The notes under the pieces were generated by a model, which saw only the letters and a program-made list of their open reading frames with translations, made no database searches and had not been told where the DNA came from. Below, piece after piece: positions 25,752 to 34,388 of a stretch of DNA of 64,000 nucleotides. Every line of letters begins with the position of its first letter. The first letter of the stretch is position 1. The position numbers and the translations under genes were made by a program. This DNA comes from an uncultured Bacilli bacterium (GTDB lineage: Bacteria; Bacillota_I; Bacilli_A; RF39; UBA660): contig CAKPIT010000002.1 in the NCBI GenBank assembly GCA_934162445.1, positions 1 through 64,000 of the forward strand, written 5' to 3'.

Positions 25752-26426
25752 TCAATCTTCTTTGGTTTCAATATTCCAATTAATAGGAGTTAAGCCTTTA
25801 GAAATTAGAAAGTTATTGGTTTTAGAAAAAGGCTTACTGCCAAAGAAACCGTTATTCGCTGAGAATGGGGATGGATGAGCGGATTCAATAATATAATGAT
25901 TTTTGTTAGTGATAAGACTTTTTTTGGCTTTAGCAAAATTACCCCAAAGAATAAAGACAATTGGTTCTTCTTTTTTATTTAAAATCTCAATTACTTTATC
26001 GGTAAATATTTCCCAACCATGGCCTTTATGAGAAGCTGCTAGATTGGCTTCAACGGTTAAAACTGAGTTTAAAAGTAATACGCCCTGTTCAGTCCATGGA
26101 ATTAAACTACTATGTTCGGGAAAAGGAATATTTAAGTCACTTTCTAATTCTTTAAAGATATTTTTTAAACTTGGGGGCTTTCTGATGCCATTTTTAACAG
26201 AGAAAGAAAGGCCTTCCGCTTCGCCGTAACCGTGATATGGATCTTGGCCTAGAATAACCACTTTAACATTACGATATGGGGTATGACGAAATGCATTAAA
26301 TATTTCATTTTGAGGGGGATATATTTCTTTTTTGTGATATTCTTCTTTAACAAAATTTACTAAGTCAAGAAAATATGGCTTTTCATATTCTTCTTTTAGA
26401 TAAATGTCCCAATCGTTACCTATCAT
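25752..26426 (-). CDS. ung: Uracil-DNA glycosylase
   Basis: 224 residues. It removes uracil from DNA. The water-activating loop GQDPYHGYGEAEGLSFSV, LLLNSVLTV and the minor-groove loop AHPSPFSA are all intact. A clear RBS precedes the ATG at 26426. It is convergent with the LemA-like gene. Confidence 0.97.
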   Translation of the reverse strand: MIGNDWDIYLKEEYEKPYFLDLVNFVKEEYHKKEIYPPQNEIFNAFRHTPYRNVKVVILGQDPYHGYGEAEGLSFSVKNGIRKPPSLKNIFKELESDLNIPFPEHSSLIPWTEQGVLLLNSVLTVEANLAASHKGHGWEIFTDKVIEILNKKEEPIVFILWGNFAKAKKSLITNKNHYIIESAHPSPFSANNGFFGSKPFSKTNNFLISKGLTPINWNIETKED

Positions 26427-26435
26427 ATTTACCTC

Positions 26436-26891
26436 CTATTTGTGATATGATTCATTATTTCTTATTTTGTATGAGCGATATAATTGTTCTAGTAGAATAA
26501 CTCTAAACAGTTGATGAGGAAAAGTTAATTTGGAAAAAGATAAAGCGTAATTGCTTCTTTGTTTGACTTCATCTGATAACCCATAGCTACCACCTATGAT
26601 AAAGGTTAGATTGCTGTTTTCACTTTCAAACTGAGCGAGTTTACTTGCTAATTCTAGGGAAGTAACACTTTGTCCATTAATGTCTAAGGTTATCACAAAG
26701 TCCTTATCTTTTATGTGCTTTAAAATGTTTTCTCCCTCTTCTTTTTTGCATTTATCGCAGTCATTATAGTTAACATCTGGTAATTCAATGATGTCTAGTT
26801 TTGTATATTTTGATAGCCTTTTTTGATATTCATCAATGGCTTCTTTTAGGTATTTTTCTTTGATTTTACCGACACATATTAACTTTTTCAT
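26436..26891 (-). CDS. rlmH: 23S rRNA pseudouridine-1915 N3-methyltransferase
   Basis: 151 residues of the SPOUT methyltransferase family. The knot region FIIGGSYGLSDEV and the C-terminal FRVILLEQLYRSYKI are diagnostic. It modifies helix 69 of 23S rRNA. Its start overlaps walJ by 26 bases. This matches the walJ-htrC-rlmH end of the Bacillus wal locus, here without htrC. Confidence 0.95.
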   Translation of the reverse strand: MKKLICVGKIKEKYLKEAIDEYQKRLSKYTKLDIIELPDVNYNDCDKCKKEEGENILKHIKDKDFVITLDINGQSVTSLELASKLAQFESENSNLTFIIGGSYGLSDEVKQRSNYALSFSKLTFPHQLFRVILLEQLYRSYKIRNNESYHK

Positions 26892-27657
26892 TATTGATAA
26901 CCTCTATTTCTTGTAAGGATTCTGTTTGCTTAGCAATGATGATACTAACTTGATATGAAGTAGTTTTTAAAACTTCAGATGTAGCTTGTAATGCTAAGGC
27001 TTCGCTGTTATTATGTTCACTTAAGTGGGCAAGAATAATAGTTTTAGTGTTTGAACCTATTAATTTTTGTAAGTATCTGGCCGTGGTCTTATTAGATAAA
27101 TGGCCTTCATCACTGATAATTCGTTGTTTTAAATAATAAGGATAAGGCCCATTCATTAACATTTCTTCATCATGATTGCTTTCAATATAGTAAATGTTTT
27201 TATTAGTGAGCATTTTAAAGTATTTTCTATTTAAATAGCCGGTATCAGTAATATAAACAAGGCTAGCATTATCTTCTTCAAAAAGGAAGCCAACAGAACC
27301 TTTGGCATCATGGCTGGTTTTAAAGACTTTAATAATTAAATTATTATAGACAATTTCATCAGCATAGTCTTCTTGTCTTAAAAGAGAAATCTCATCTTTT
27401 AATTCTTTTCTTATTTCATTATTAGCATAAATTTTGAAGTTAGTGTGTTTCATTAAAACTTTTAAGCCACTAGTATGATCGTTATGAGAATGGGTTAAAA
27501 GAATAAAGTCAAGATCATTGGGAGTTAGATTAATGGTTTCTAGTTCTTTTTTTAAGTGTTGATAAGTGATACCAATATCAACAAGAAAACGAGTGGTCTT
27601 TGTTTCTATATAGGAACAGTTACCTTTTGAACCACTCGCTAAGACTTTAATTTTCAT
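26866..27657 (-). CDS. walJ: WalJ/YycJ-type metallo-beta-lactamase fold hydrolase
   Basis: 263 residues. It begins MKIKVLASGSKGNCSYIE, as YycJ proteins do, with the metal motif THSHNDHTSGL at about 55-65 and the later His in TSHDAKG. YycJ/WalJ is a probable 5'-3' exonuclease linked to replication and wall control. The walRK-yycHI genes that normally precede it are absent here; an M23 peptidase takes their place. One base overlap with that upstream gene. Confidence 0.9.
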   Translation of the reverse strand: MKIKVLASGSKGNCSYIETKTTRFLVDIGITYQHLKKELETINLTPNDLDFILLTHSHNDHTSGLKVLMKHTNFKIYANNEIRKELKDEISLLRQEDYADEIVYNNLIIKVFKTSHDAKGSVGFLFEEDNASLVYITDTGYLNRKYFKMLTNKNIYYIESNHDEEMLMNGPYPYYLKQRIISDEGHLSNKTTARYLQKLIGSNTKTIILAHLSEHNNSEALALQATSEVLKTTSYQVSIIIAKQTESLQEIEVINNEKVNMCR

Positions 27658-29186
27658 TAGAATAGAGCCATTGGATTCATTGAACTAGAACCTCTTGAAT
27701 ATGGGAAGCCTTTGAAAAGACCAAAGTGTAAGTGAACTCCTGTGGCAAAACCTGTTTTTCCCATAGCTCCGATGGTATCTCCTATTGAAACTTCTTGACC
27801 AACACTAACATAACGATCAGAAAGATGAGCATACATTGTGTAATAACCATTATTATGATTGATAACAATATATTGTCCATTATCATATTTATAACTTGAG
27901 GCTACAACAATACCGTTATTAGCAGCATAAATTGGAGAACCAAAGCCTGCTCCTGCTATATCTATTCCATCATGTAGAACTCCCCAACGATATGCATAAG
28001 GACTACTTATGTAATATGGAGTTCTAGTAGGCCATAACCAATAACCGGCAATTTTGGTATTACTACTTAATTCTTTATTAGAGCCACCAATACCACCACT
28101 ATAACTATTTTTCTTGGTACCTTTAACAACTATTTCTTTAATAGGTTCTTTTATGACTTTCGTGGCACTATTATCAATAACCGCACTTTCAACTTGACCA
28201 TTTACTTTTTGAACCTTGGAAGTTACTAGCTGTGAACCTTTAACGCCTTGTTGAAGAGTTTCGGTGTATGAGGTTGGTTTGCTACTATCTTCTCTTGTTT
28301 CGGTTTCATAAGGAATATCTTGGGTAGCAACTTGATGATCAACTTCTACTAAACGGAATTGAGGTTTAATAATACTAATAGTTACTTGTTGACCTTCATA
28401 TAAAAGACTACTAGCATTAGTAAATTCTGGGTTGGCTATTAAAAATTCTTCGTTTGAAAGCTTATTGTTGAATGAGACATCAGAAATGGTATCACCACTT
28501 TTAACTGTATACTTTTGATGTTCATCTAATGACCCATATAGTAAGTATTTACTTAAATCATCAGTATCTTCATAAATGGTAGTATTGGTTGGAATATTAG
28601 TTTCTTTAACAGTTACTTTGTTTTCAATATAAACATTTTCAAGAATAGTTCCGGTTTTACCATCTTCTATTTTTTCTTGAGTATTTTTTAAATATTTATC
28701 ATAACTTTCATTATTAACAAAAGATCTAACGGTTCTATCCATAGCATCTAAAAATACTTGTTTATCTAAAACATAAATAGTTTGATCTTTACCTTTGATT
28801 TTTTCTCCTTGTTCAGTAGTCGTATCTATGCCACTAATTTTTATTTCATACCCTTTGATCGTAAATGGTTCAATGTCTTTAATTTTATTGTAGATTTCTT
28901 TGGTTGTATCGATTTTTTCATCATAGGTTATATCACTAACGATTTTTAAATCGGCAGGAGCATAAATTTTATCAGCATTATACTTTTCTTTTAATGTCTT
29001 TTGTTCATTATCAATATATTTATCTAATGAATTTTTATCAGTTATTAATCCCACAGATTTACCGGCTAGATAGACACGATAAACTTTCTTTGGTTGTTTG
29101 ACGTTATTTTGGGGAGTAATAATTATAATTAGAAAGCTTAAAATGAGTGCTAAAGCTATAAATATACTGTTTTTAAAATTAGGCAT
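27657..29186 (-). CDS. Secreted M23 peptidase with LysM and G5 domains
   Basis: 509 residues. An N-terminal membrane or signal helix (about 8-24) leads to a helical region, a LysM domain (about 225-272, KYTVKSGDTISDV), a G5 domain (about 277-356) and a C-terminal M23 endopeptidase (about 395-505). All zinc and catalytic residues are present: His405 and Asp409 (HDGIDIAG), His454 (YAHLS), His485 and His487 (HLHFG). It should cleave peptidoglycan cross-links outside the cell. It lies between dnaB and walJ, where Bacillus has the walRK region. Confidence 0.92.
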   Translation of the reverse strand: MPNFKNSIFIALALILSFLIIIITPQNNVKQPKKVYRVYLAGKSVGLITDKNSLDKYIDNEQKTLKEKYNADKIYAPADLKIVSDITYDEKIDTTKEIYNKIKDIEPFTIKGYEIKISGIDTTTEQGEKIKGKDQTIYVLDKQVFLDAMDRTVRSFVNNESYDKYLKNTQEKIEDGKTGTILENVYIENKVTVKETNIPTNTTIYEDTDDLSKYLLYGSLDEHQKYTVKSGDTISDVSFNNKLSNEEFLIANPEFTNASSLLYEGQQVTISIIKPQFRLVEVDHQVATQDIPYETETREDSSKPTSYTETLQQGVKGSQLVTSKVQKVNGQVESAVIDNSATKVIKEPIKEIVVKGTKKNSYSGGIGGSNKELSSNTKIAGYWLWPTRTPYYISSPYAYRWGVLHDGIDIAGAGFGSPIYAANNGIVVASSYKYDNGQYIVINHNNGYYTMYAHLSDRYVSVGQEVSIGDTIGAMGKTGFATGVHLHFGLFKGFPYSRGSSSMNPMALF

Positions 29187-29189
29187 ATT

Positions 29190-30536
29190 TTATTGTTCCT
29201 CCTCTTCTTTTTTAGTAGCATTTCTAAAGGTTGATGTGTCTTTTTTAAAGATTAAGTTGATAGTAGCTTGAGGACCATTACGATGCTTAGCAATAATAAA
29301 TTCACTAAGACTGGTTGAATCCTTACTAGCTTCTTTGGTGTAATAATCATCACGATATAAAAATCCTACTAAATCGGCATCTTGCTCAATTGAACCTGAT
29401 TCTCTTAAATCAGATAGCATTGGTCGTTTATCTTCTCTTCCTTCAACACTACGAGATAATTGGGCAAGAGCAATGACTGGAATGTGTAATTCCATGGCAA
29501 GAGTTTTTAAACTACGAGAAATATCAGCAACCTCTTGTTGACGGTTAGCACCATAGTTTTTTCCGCCGGAAATTAATTGCAAATAATCGATGATTACTAA
29601 GTCAAGACCATCACTACTTGATGAAAGACGACGACATTTTGCTCTTATTTCACCAATAGTAATACCCGGAGTATCATCAATATATAATTTGGCATCTTGT
29701 AATTTACTTACGGCTTGATCAAATCGTTTCCAATCATTATTTAACATTTTACCAGTTCTTAATTTGTATCCTTCAATTTGACCAAGGGAAGAAATAATAC
29801 GATTGGCTAGTTGTTCAGCGCCCATTTCTAAGTTGAAAACGGCTACGGTTTTATCTGTATGGGTGGTAACGTATGTAGCAAGATTTAAAGCGAAAGCTGT
29901 TTTTCCCATAGCAGGACGAGCGGCTAATATTATTAGCTCATTTTCATGTAATCCTGAAGTTATACGATCAAGATCATACCAACCAGTGGGAATACCGGTT
30001 ATTTCACCTTTAGCTTCTGCTAATTGTTGAAGATCTTGTTCGGTTTTTACTAAAACATTTTGAATAGTTTTAAATTCACTAGTTTTACGATTTTTAGCAA
30101 TAGTTAAAATTTTACGTTCTGCTTGATCTAAAATATCATTAATACTCTCTTCACTGTTATATCCGGATGAGGCAATGCCTTCGGCTGTTTCAATTAAGTT
30201 TCTTAGAAGAGAGGCATTTAATACTTCTTTAATATAGTACTCTACATTAGTAGCAGTAGGAACAAAAGTGGTTATTTCGGTTAAATAAATAACTCCACCC
30301 GAATCATTTAAGAAATTTAATTTGGTTAACATAGTTGTCAAAGTAGTAAGATCAACAGGTATTTTTTCTTCATTTAAAGCTTTTAAGGCCTTAAATATTT
30401 TTTGATGACGAGTATCATAAAAATCTTGTTCATCTAAATTTTCAACCGTTAATAACAGAGCACTTTTGGATAAAAAGCAAGAACCTAAAACACTTTTTTC
30501 AGCTTCAATATTTTGAGGTAATTGTTTTAAGGCCAT
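29190..30536 (-). CDS. dnaB: Replicative DNA helicase
   Basis: 448 residues. The N-terminal primase-interacting domain (PQNIEAEKSVLGSCFL) is followed by the RecA-like motor with Walker A ARPAMGKTAFALN, the LDLVIIDYLQLI Walker B and the arginine-finger region. It unwinds DNA at the fork (DnaC in Bacillus naming). The order rplI-dnaB is conserved. Start preceded by GGAGGGATAAT. Confidence 0.97.
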   Translation of the reverse strand: MALKQLPQNIEAEKSVLGSCFLSKSALLLTVENLDEQDFYDTRHQKIFKALKALNEEKIPVDLTTLTTMLTKLNFLNDSGGVIYLTEITTFVPTATNVEYYIKEVLNASLLRNLIETAEGIASSGYNSEESINDILDQAERKILTIAKNRKTSEFKTIQNVLVKTEQDLQQLAEAKGEITGIPTGWYDLDRITSGLHENELIILAARPAMGKTAFALNLATYVTTHTDKTVAVFNLEMGAEQLANRIISSLGQIEGYKLRTGKMLNNDWKRFDQAVSKLQDAKLYIDDTPGITIGEIRAKCRRLSSSSDGLDLVIIDYLQLISGGKNYGANRQQEVADISRSLKTLAMELHIPVIALAQLSRSVEGREDKRPMLSDLRESGSIEQDADLVGFLYRDDYYTKEASKDSTSLSEFIIAKHRNGPQATINLIFKKDTSTFRNATKKEEEEQ

Positions 30537-30546
30537 ATTATCCCTC

Positions 30547-30987
30547 CTATTTTACTAAATGCACCTTTACTTGGGCAATTACACCTTTATATAATTCTAT
30601 TTCTATTTTGTGAAATCCTAAAGTTGATAAAGTCTCTTTGGAATTAAGCATATTCTTTTCAATTTTGTAGCCTAGTTTATTAAGTTCTTCTTTTATTTGT
30701 TTAATACTAACACTACCAAAAACTTTATCCCCCTCCCCTGTTTTTACTTTAAAGGTTAAGGTTTCTTTTTCAAGTTTTTCTTTTATTTTTAAGGCTTCTT
30801 GTTCTAAGGCTTGTTCTTTAGCCTCTTTTTTTAAATTATCTTGTTTTAAAAGTTCTAGATTAGTAGGAGTTGCTAAAATAGCATAACCTTTTTTTATTAA
30901 GAAATTATTGCCATAACCGGTTTTAACTTCTTTTATTTCACCCTTTTTACCTTGATTTTTTAAGTCTTTTATAAAAATTACTTTCAT
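30547..30987 (-). CDS. rplI: 50S ribosomal protein L9
   Basis: 146 residues: N-terminal [21 protein letters not shown] and [12 protein letters not shown] (rRNA-binding), a long central helix, and the C-terminal domain around [15 protein letters not shown]. It starts one base after the phosphodiesterase gene ends, so the two are co-translated. Confidence 0.97.
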   Translation of the reverse strand: MKVIFIKDLKNQGKKGEIKEVKTGYGNNFLIKKGYAILATPTNLELLKQDNLKKEAKEQALEQEALKIKEKLEKETLTFKVKTGEGDKVFGSVSIKQIKEELNKLGYKIEKNMLNSKETLSTLGFHKIEIELYKGVIAQVKVHLVK

Positions 30988-30988
30988 G

Positions 30989-31978
30989 TTATTCCTCCTT
31001 TTTTAGTTGTTGTTTTAGCCTCTGTTCAACTTTACTAATTTGAGTATCAGTAATTTGAACAGCACCACTGGTAGTAGAACCGCCGCCACCTAAGGGCGTT
31101 AAAATATTAGCGATATTATAATGTTCAAGACTACGACCACTGATTGATACTACATCTTTTGTGGTTTTGGCAATAACAAATGAGGCTTCAATATCATTAA
31201 AGAATAAAAGTGTATCTGCTATTTTGGCTAAGTCTTCTTTACGATATAAGCTATAAGGACTACCTTTCGCTACGGCTATTTTATTATCAATTATATCAAC
31301 GTTAGTAATTACTTTTTGTTGTTCTATATATTCTTTTAAATCCTGTTTTAAAAGATATTGAACTTTCTTAGTACTAGCCCCCATAACAGATAAATAGTAG
31401 GCAACATAATAGGTTGCAGAGGTTGTCTTAAGAGTGAAGTTATTGGTGTCTAAAACTATTCCTGATAATAATAGAGTAGCATAATATGGGTCTAAATCTA
31501 TTTTGTAGGTTTCAATTAAATTAGTAACTAATTCACAAGTACTTGAGGATGTTTGATCAACAATTTGAAAAGCATTAGTAATTGATGATTCTCCTAAATC
31601 ATGATGATCAACGATAATAATGTTTTCATCTTGAAAGTAGTCTAAAACTTGACTTGATTGTACTAAGTCCTTTTTATTAGTATCTAAGATAATAAGAAGA
31701 TTCTTTTTAGGACGCAAATAAAGATTTTCAGAAACTTGACTACTTGAAATGATATTTAAGCAACCATCTAATTCCGTTAAGACTTTGGCTACTCCAGTTT
31801 CATGATGTTTATCATCAATAATTAAAAAACAATTTTTCTTTAGTTTTTCCAAAACGGAATATAAACCAATAGAACTTCCTAAAGCATCTAAATCTAGATC
31901 TTTATGAGCCATTATGAAAATGGTTTTAGCAGTTTTAATTTTTTTCTTTAGTTTTTGTTCTTGTTCTTTTAATTTCAT
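30989..31978 (-). CDS. GdpP-like DHH-DHHA1 phosphodiesterase lacking the membrane and sensory domains
   Basis: 329 residues. The DHH catalytic domain has [16 protein letters not shown] (His25, Asp27/29) and VDHHDLG (about 123-129); the DHHA1 domain ends with [12 protein letters not shown]. Position before rplI-dnaB is where GdpP (about 650 residues: two membrane helices, PAS, GGDEF, then DHH-DHHA1) is encoded in Bacillus. The whole N-terminal half is absent, and a charged helix replaces it. By family it should hydrolyse cyclic di-AMP or its product pApA, in the cytoplasm rather than at the membrane. It has its own promoter behind the rpsR terminator. Confidence 0.88.
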   Translation of the reverse strand: MKLKEQEQKLKKKIKTAKTIFIMAHKDLDLDALGSSIGLYSVLEKLKKNCFLIIDDKHHETGVAKVLTELDGCLNIISSSQVSENLYLRPKKNLLIILDTNKKDLVQSSQVLDYFQDENIIIVDHHDLGESSITNAFQIVDQTSSSTCELVTNLIETYKIDLDPYYATLLLSGIVLDTNNFTLKTTSATYYVAYYLSVMGASTKKVQYLLKQDLKEYIEQQKVITNVDIIDNKIAVAKGSPYSLYRKEDLAKIADTLLFFNDIEASFVIAKTTKDVVSISGRSLEHYNIANILTPLGGGGSTTSGAVQITDTQISKVEQRLKQQLKKEE

Positions 31979-32003
31979 TTTTTCTCCTTTTATCTCTTTT
32001 AAT

Positions 32004-32032
32004 ATTATATACTATTTTTAAGATTTTTGAAA
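32004..32032 (-). promoter_or_regulatory. Predicted promoter for the DHH-rplI-dnaB operon
   Basis: On the minus strand TTTCAA (32027-32032), 17 bases, then TATAAT (32004-32009), just downstream of the rpsR terminator and 26 bases before the start at 31978. Confidence 0.6.
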
Positions 32033-32044
32033 GAGTCACATAAA

Positions 32045-32076
32045 AATAAAAAAGTAAATAGAGGTTCTATTTACTT
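32045..32076 (-). terminator. Strong terminator after rpsR
   Basis: AAGTAAATAGA and TCTATTTACTT form an 11-bp perfect stem with a three-base loop, then TTTTATTTTT. It overlaps the rpsR stop codon and closes the rpsF-ssb-rpsR operon. Confidence 0.92.
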
Positions 32077-32286
32077 AGTATATGGTAATAAGGCAATTGC
32101 TCTTGCTCTTTTTATTTCTTTTGCAATAACTCTTTGATGATGAGCACAGTTACCAGTTACACGACGAGGTAAAATCTTACCACGATCGTTAATATATTTT
32201 CTTAATGTGTCTACATCTTTATAGTTAATTTCTTTACCTGTACACATTAAGCAAACTTTCTTTTTACGACGATTAAATTCTGCCAT
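32071..32286 (-). CDS. rpsR: 30S ribosomal protein S18
   Basis: 71 residues. The basic start [12 protein letters not shown] and the block [20 protein letters not shown] then [12 protein letters not shown] are S18 signatures. It keeps cysteines (CLMC, NC) of the zinc-binding form. Last gene of the rpsF-ssb-rpsR operon. Confidence 0.97.
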   Translation of the reverse strand: MAEFNRRKKKVCLMCTGKEINYKDVDTLRKYINDRGKILPRRVTGNCAHHQRVIAKEIKRARAIALLPYTK

Positions 32287-32300
32287 AATTTCTCCTCCTT

Positions 32301-32795
32301 TTAAAATGGTAAATCTTCATCACTTATTTCTATGCTAGAACCAAAGTCTGCATAAGGATTATTAGAAACATTTGTTCCTTCATTTGATGATGAATCTTTA
32401 AAGTCATATGGAGTAGGTTCATTTTGAGGAACTTGATTAGTTCCATTAAATGATGATGGTTGTGAAGATTGATTATCTCTTTTTGAACCAATAAATTCAA
32501 CAGAGTCAGCTACTACTTCAGTTACATAACGACGTTGATTATTTTGATCTTCATAACTACGTACTTGAATACGGCCTTCTACTGCTACTTGACTTCCTTG
32601 AGATAGATAATTTTTCACACTTTCAGCTTGTCTACGCCATACTACAACATTAATAAAATCTGCTTCTCTTTCACCCTCGGCATTCGTAAATGTACGGTTA
32701 ACAGCAATAGTAAAACTAGCTACAGCTGTGTTATTACCAGTATAACGAAGTTCAGGATCTCTTGTTAAGCGTCCGATTAAAAATACTTTATTCAT
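32301..32795 (-). CDS. ssb: Single-stranded DNA-binding protein
   Basis: 164 residues. The OB fold ([19 protein letters not shown] to about residue 105) is followed by a Ser/Asn/Gln/Pro-rich linker and the acidic protein-binding tip EISDEDLPF. It coats ssDNA and recruits partners. It lies between rpsF and rpsR as in Bacillus. Confidence 0.97.
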   Translation of the reverse strand: MNKVFLIGRLTRDPELRYTGNNTAVASFTIAVNRTFTNAEGEREADFINVVVWRRQAESVKNYLSQGSQVAVEGRIQVRSYEDQNNQRRYVTEVVADSVEFIGSKRDNQSSQPSSFNGTNQVPQNEPTPYDFKDSSSNEGTNVSNNPYADFGSSIEISDEDLPF

Positions 32796-32815
32796 TACTT
32801 CCTCTTTTCTTTACT

Positions 32816-33103
32816 CTAATCATCAATTCTAATGATTAAATGACGTAAAATATTTTCATTGATACGGGCAATACGATCAAATTCATTAATAGCTTCATTA
32901 TTAGCTTCAATAACATATAAGAAATAATATCCATTGTTATATTTGTTAATTTCATATGCTAACTCTTTTTGTCCCATTGCTTTTTCTTCAACAATTTTAC
33001 TTTTCTTATCAGTTAAAACCTTTTTTAGAGTTTCAGCTTCTTTTTTGATAAGTGATTCTTCTAAATCTGGTTTAACGATAAACATAACTTCATATTTGTT
33101 CAT
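32816..33103 (-). CDS. rpsF: 30S ribosomal protein S6
   Basis: 95 residues with the S6 ferredoxin-like fold: MNKYEVMFIVKPDLEE, KAMGQKELAYEINKYNNGYY and the end RHLIIRID. S6 pairs with S18 in the small subunit. The upstream leader can hide the ribosome-binding site, suggesting feedback control. First gene of the operon. Confidence 0.97.
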   Translation of the reverse strand: MNKYEVMFIVKPDLEESLIKKEAETLKKVLTDKKSKIVEEKAMGQKELAYEINKYNNGYYFLYVIEANNEAINEFDRIARINENILRHLIIRIDD

Positions 33104-33150
33104 TTGTTACACCTCCTTTTGGACATAAGACCTATATAGGTAAGGAGCAT
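33104..33150 (-). promoter_or_regulatory. rpsF leader, candidate S6:S18 autoregulatory RNA
   Basis: Minus-strand leader. CTCCTT can pair with AAGGAG, which contains the rpsF ribosome-binding site. Inside lies the perfect palindrome ACCTATATAGGT and an unpaired TTATGTCC segment. Firmicutes rpsF leaders are known to bind the S6:S18 pair through such a structure; assignment here is by position and pairing only. Confidence 0.5.
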
Positions 33151-33167
33151 TTAAAACACTCGCAAGT

Positions 33168-33196
33168 ATTATAACAAAAAAAAATAAGGAAGTCTA
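33168..33196 (-). promoter_or_regulatory. Predicted rpsF promoter
   Basis: On the minus strand TAGACT (33191-33196), 17 bases, TATAAT (33168-33173). The -35 falls inside the ychF terminator hairpin. Confidence 0.65.
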
Positions 33197-33203
33197 CTAC
33201 TTC
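33175..33203 (-). terminator. Terminator after ychF
   Basis: GAAGT and ACTTC with a five-base loop on the minus strand, followed by CTTATTTTTTTT. Short stem but a long T-run, 12 bases beyond the ychF stop. Confidence 0.6.
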
Positions 33204-33214
33204 TTTAATTTTTC

Positions 33215-34315
33215 TTAAACATTGAAACGAAAATGACAAATATCACCGTCTTGCATTAAATAGTCTTTTCCTTCAAGACGAGTTTTACCTTCTTCTTTGG
33301 CCTTTAATTCGCTTCCTGAAGTGATAAGGTCTTGATAAGAAACAACTTCGGCTTTAATAAAACCTTTTTCAAAATCAGTATGAATAATACCGGCACATTG
33401 TTTGGCATTCATTCCTTTTTTGAAAGTCCATGCTCTTACTTCATCTTTACCAACAGTAAAATAAGTTGCAAGTCCTAATAGATCATATGTCGCACTAATT
33501 AGAGCATCTAGACCACTTTTTTCAAGGCCTAAGGCTTCTAACATTTCTTGTTTATCTATATCATCCAACTCACTTAACTCTTCTTCAACTTTAGCACACA
33601 AAACGATTGTTTTAGCTTGACATTTGGAAGCATAGCCTTTGACTGTTTTAACATAATCGTTATCTTTTAGACCAATATCACTTTCACTAATGTTAGCTAA
33701 ATAGATAATTGGTTTATTAGTTAAAAAGTTAAAGTTTTTAATAATTAATTTTTCTTCTTTATTTAAGTCTAATAACCTAATAGGTATGTTCTTTTCTAAA
33801 GCATTTTGACATTTTTCTAAGGTTTCATACTCTAATAATTCTTCTTTATCTTTACTCATTCGGGCTTTTTTACTTATTCTACCTAAGCGATTGGTTATTA
33901 CTTCTAAGTCAGCTAGGGCTAATTCTAAGTTGATGGTTTCTATATCTCTTAGGGGATCAACTTCACCATCAACATGAATAATATTTTTTTTATCAAAGCA
34001 ACGAATTACTTCACAAATAGCATCTACCTCACGAATATGAGATAAAAACTTGTTGCCAAGGCCTTCACCTTTACTAGCTCCTTTTACAAGGCCTGCTATA
34101 TCTATAAATTCATAATTGGTCATTATTACTTTATTTGGATTATACATAACGGCTAATTTATCAATGCGTTCATCTTTGACGTTTACAACGCCAACATTTG
34201 GTTCAATGGTGGCAAACGGATAGTTTTCAGCTAAGATTTTTTGATTGGTTATGGCATTAAATAAAGTACTTTTACCAACGTTGGGTAATCCAACAATTCC
34301 GGCTTTTAAACTCAT
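33215..34315 (-). CDS. ychF: Redox-/ribosome-associated ATPase YchF (OLA1 family)
   Basis: 366 residues. Obg-like P loop GLPNVGKSTLFNAIT at the start, then the switch FIDIAGLVKGASKGEGLGN and a C-terminal TGS domain ending EGKDYLMQDGDICHFRFNV. YchF binds ribosomes and hydrolyses ATP rather than GTP. A TATAAT (34339-34344, minus) preceded by TG lies about 25 bases before the start. Confidence 0.96.
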   Translation of the reverse strand: MSLKAGIVGLPNVGKSTLFNAITNQKILAENYPFATIEPNVGVVNVKDERIDKLAVMYNPNKVIMTNYEFIDIAGLVKGASKGEGLGNKFLSHIREVDAICEVIRCFDKKNIIHVDGEVDPLRDIETINLELALADLEVITNRLGRISKKARMSKDKEELLEYETLEKCQNALEKNIPIRLLDLNKEEKLIIKNFNFLTNKPIIYLANISESDIGLKDNDYVKTVKGYASKCQAKTIVLCAKVEEELSELDDIDKQEMLEALGLEKSGLDALISATYDLLGLATYFTVGKDEVRAWTFKKGMNAKQCAGIIHTDFEKGFIKAEVVSYQDLITSGSELKAKEEGKTRLEGKDYLMQDGDICHFRFNV

Positions 34316-34365
34316 AGTATCCCTCTTTTCTATTCGTTATTATATCATGTTTTTATTTAAAATAA

Positions 34366-34388
34366 AAGAAAAATACCTTGCGGTATTT
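34366..34388 (-). terminator. Terminator after the AbgT-family gene
   Basis: AAATACC / GGTATTT stem with a four-base loop on the minus strand, then TTCTTTT. It overlaps the stop codon. Confidence 0.75.
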
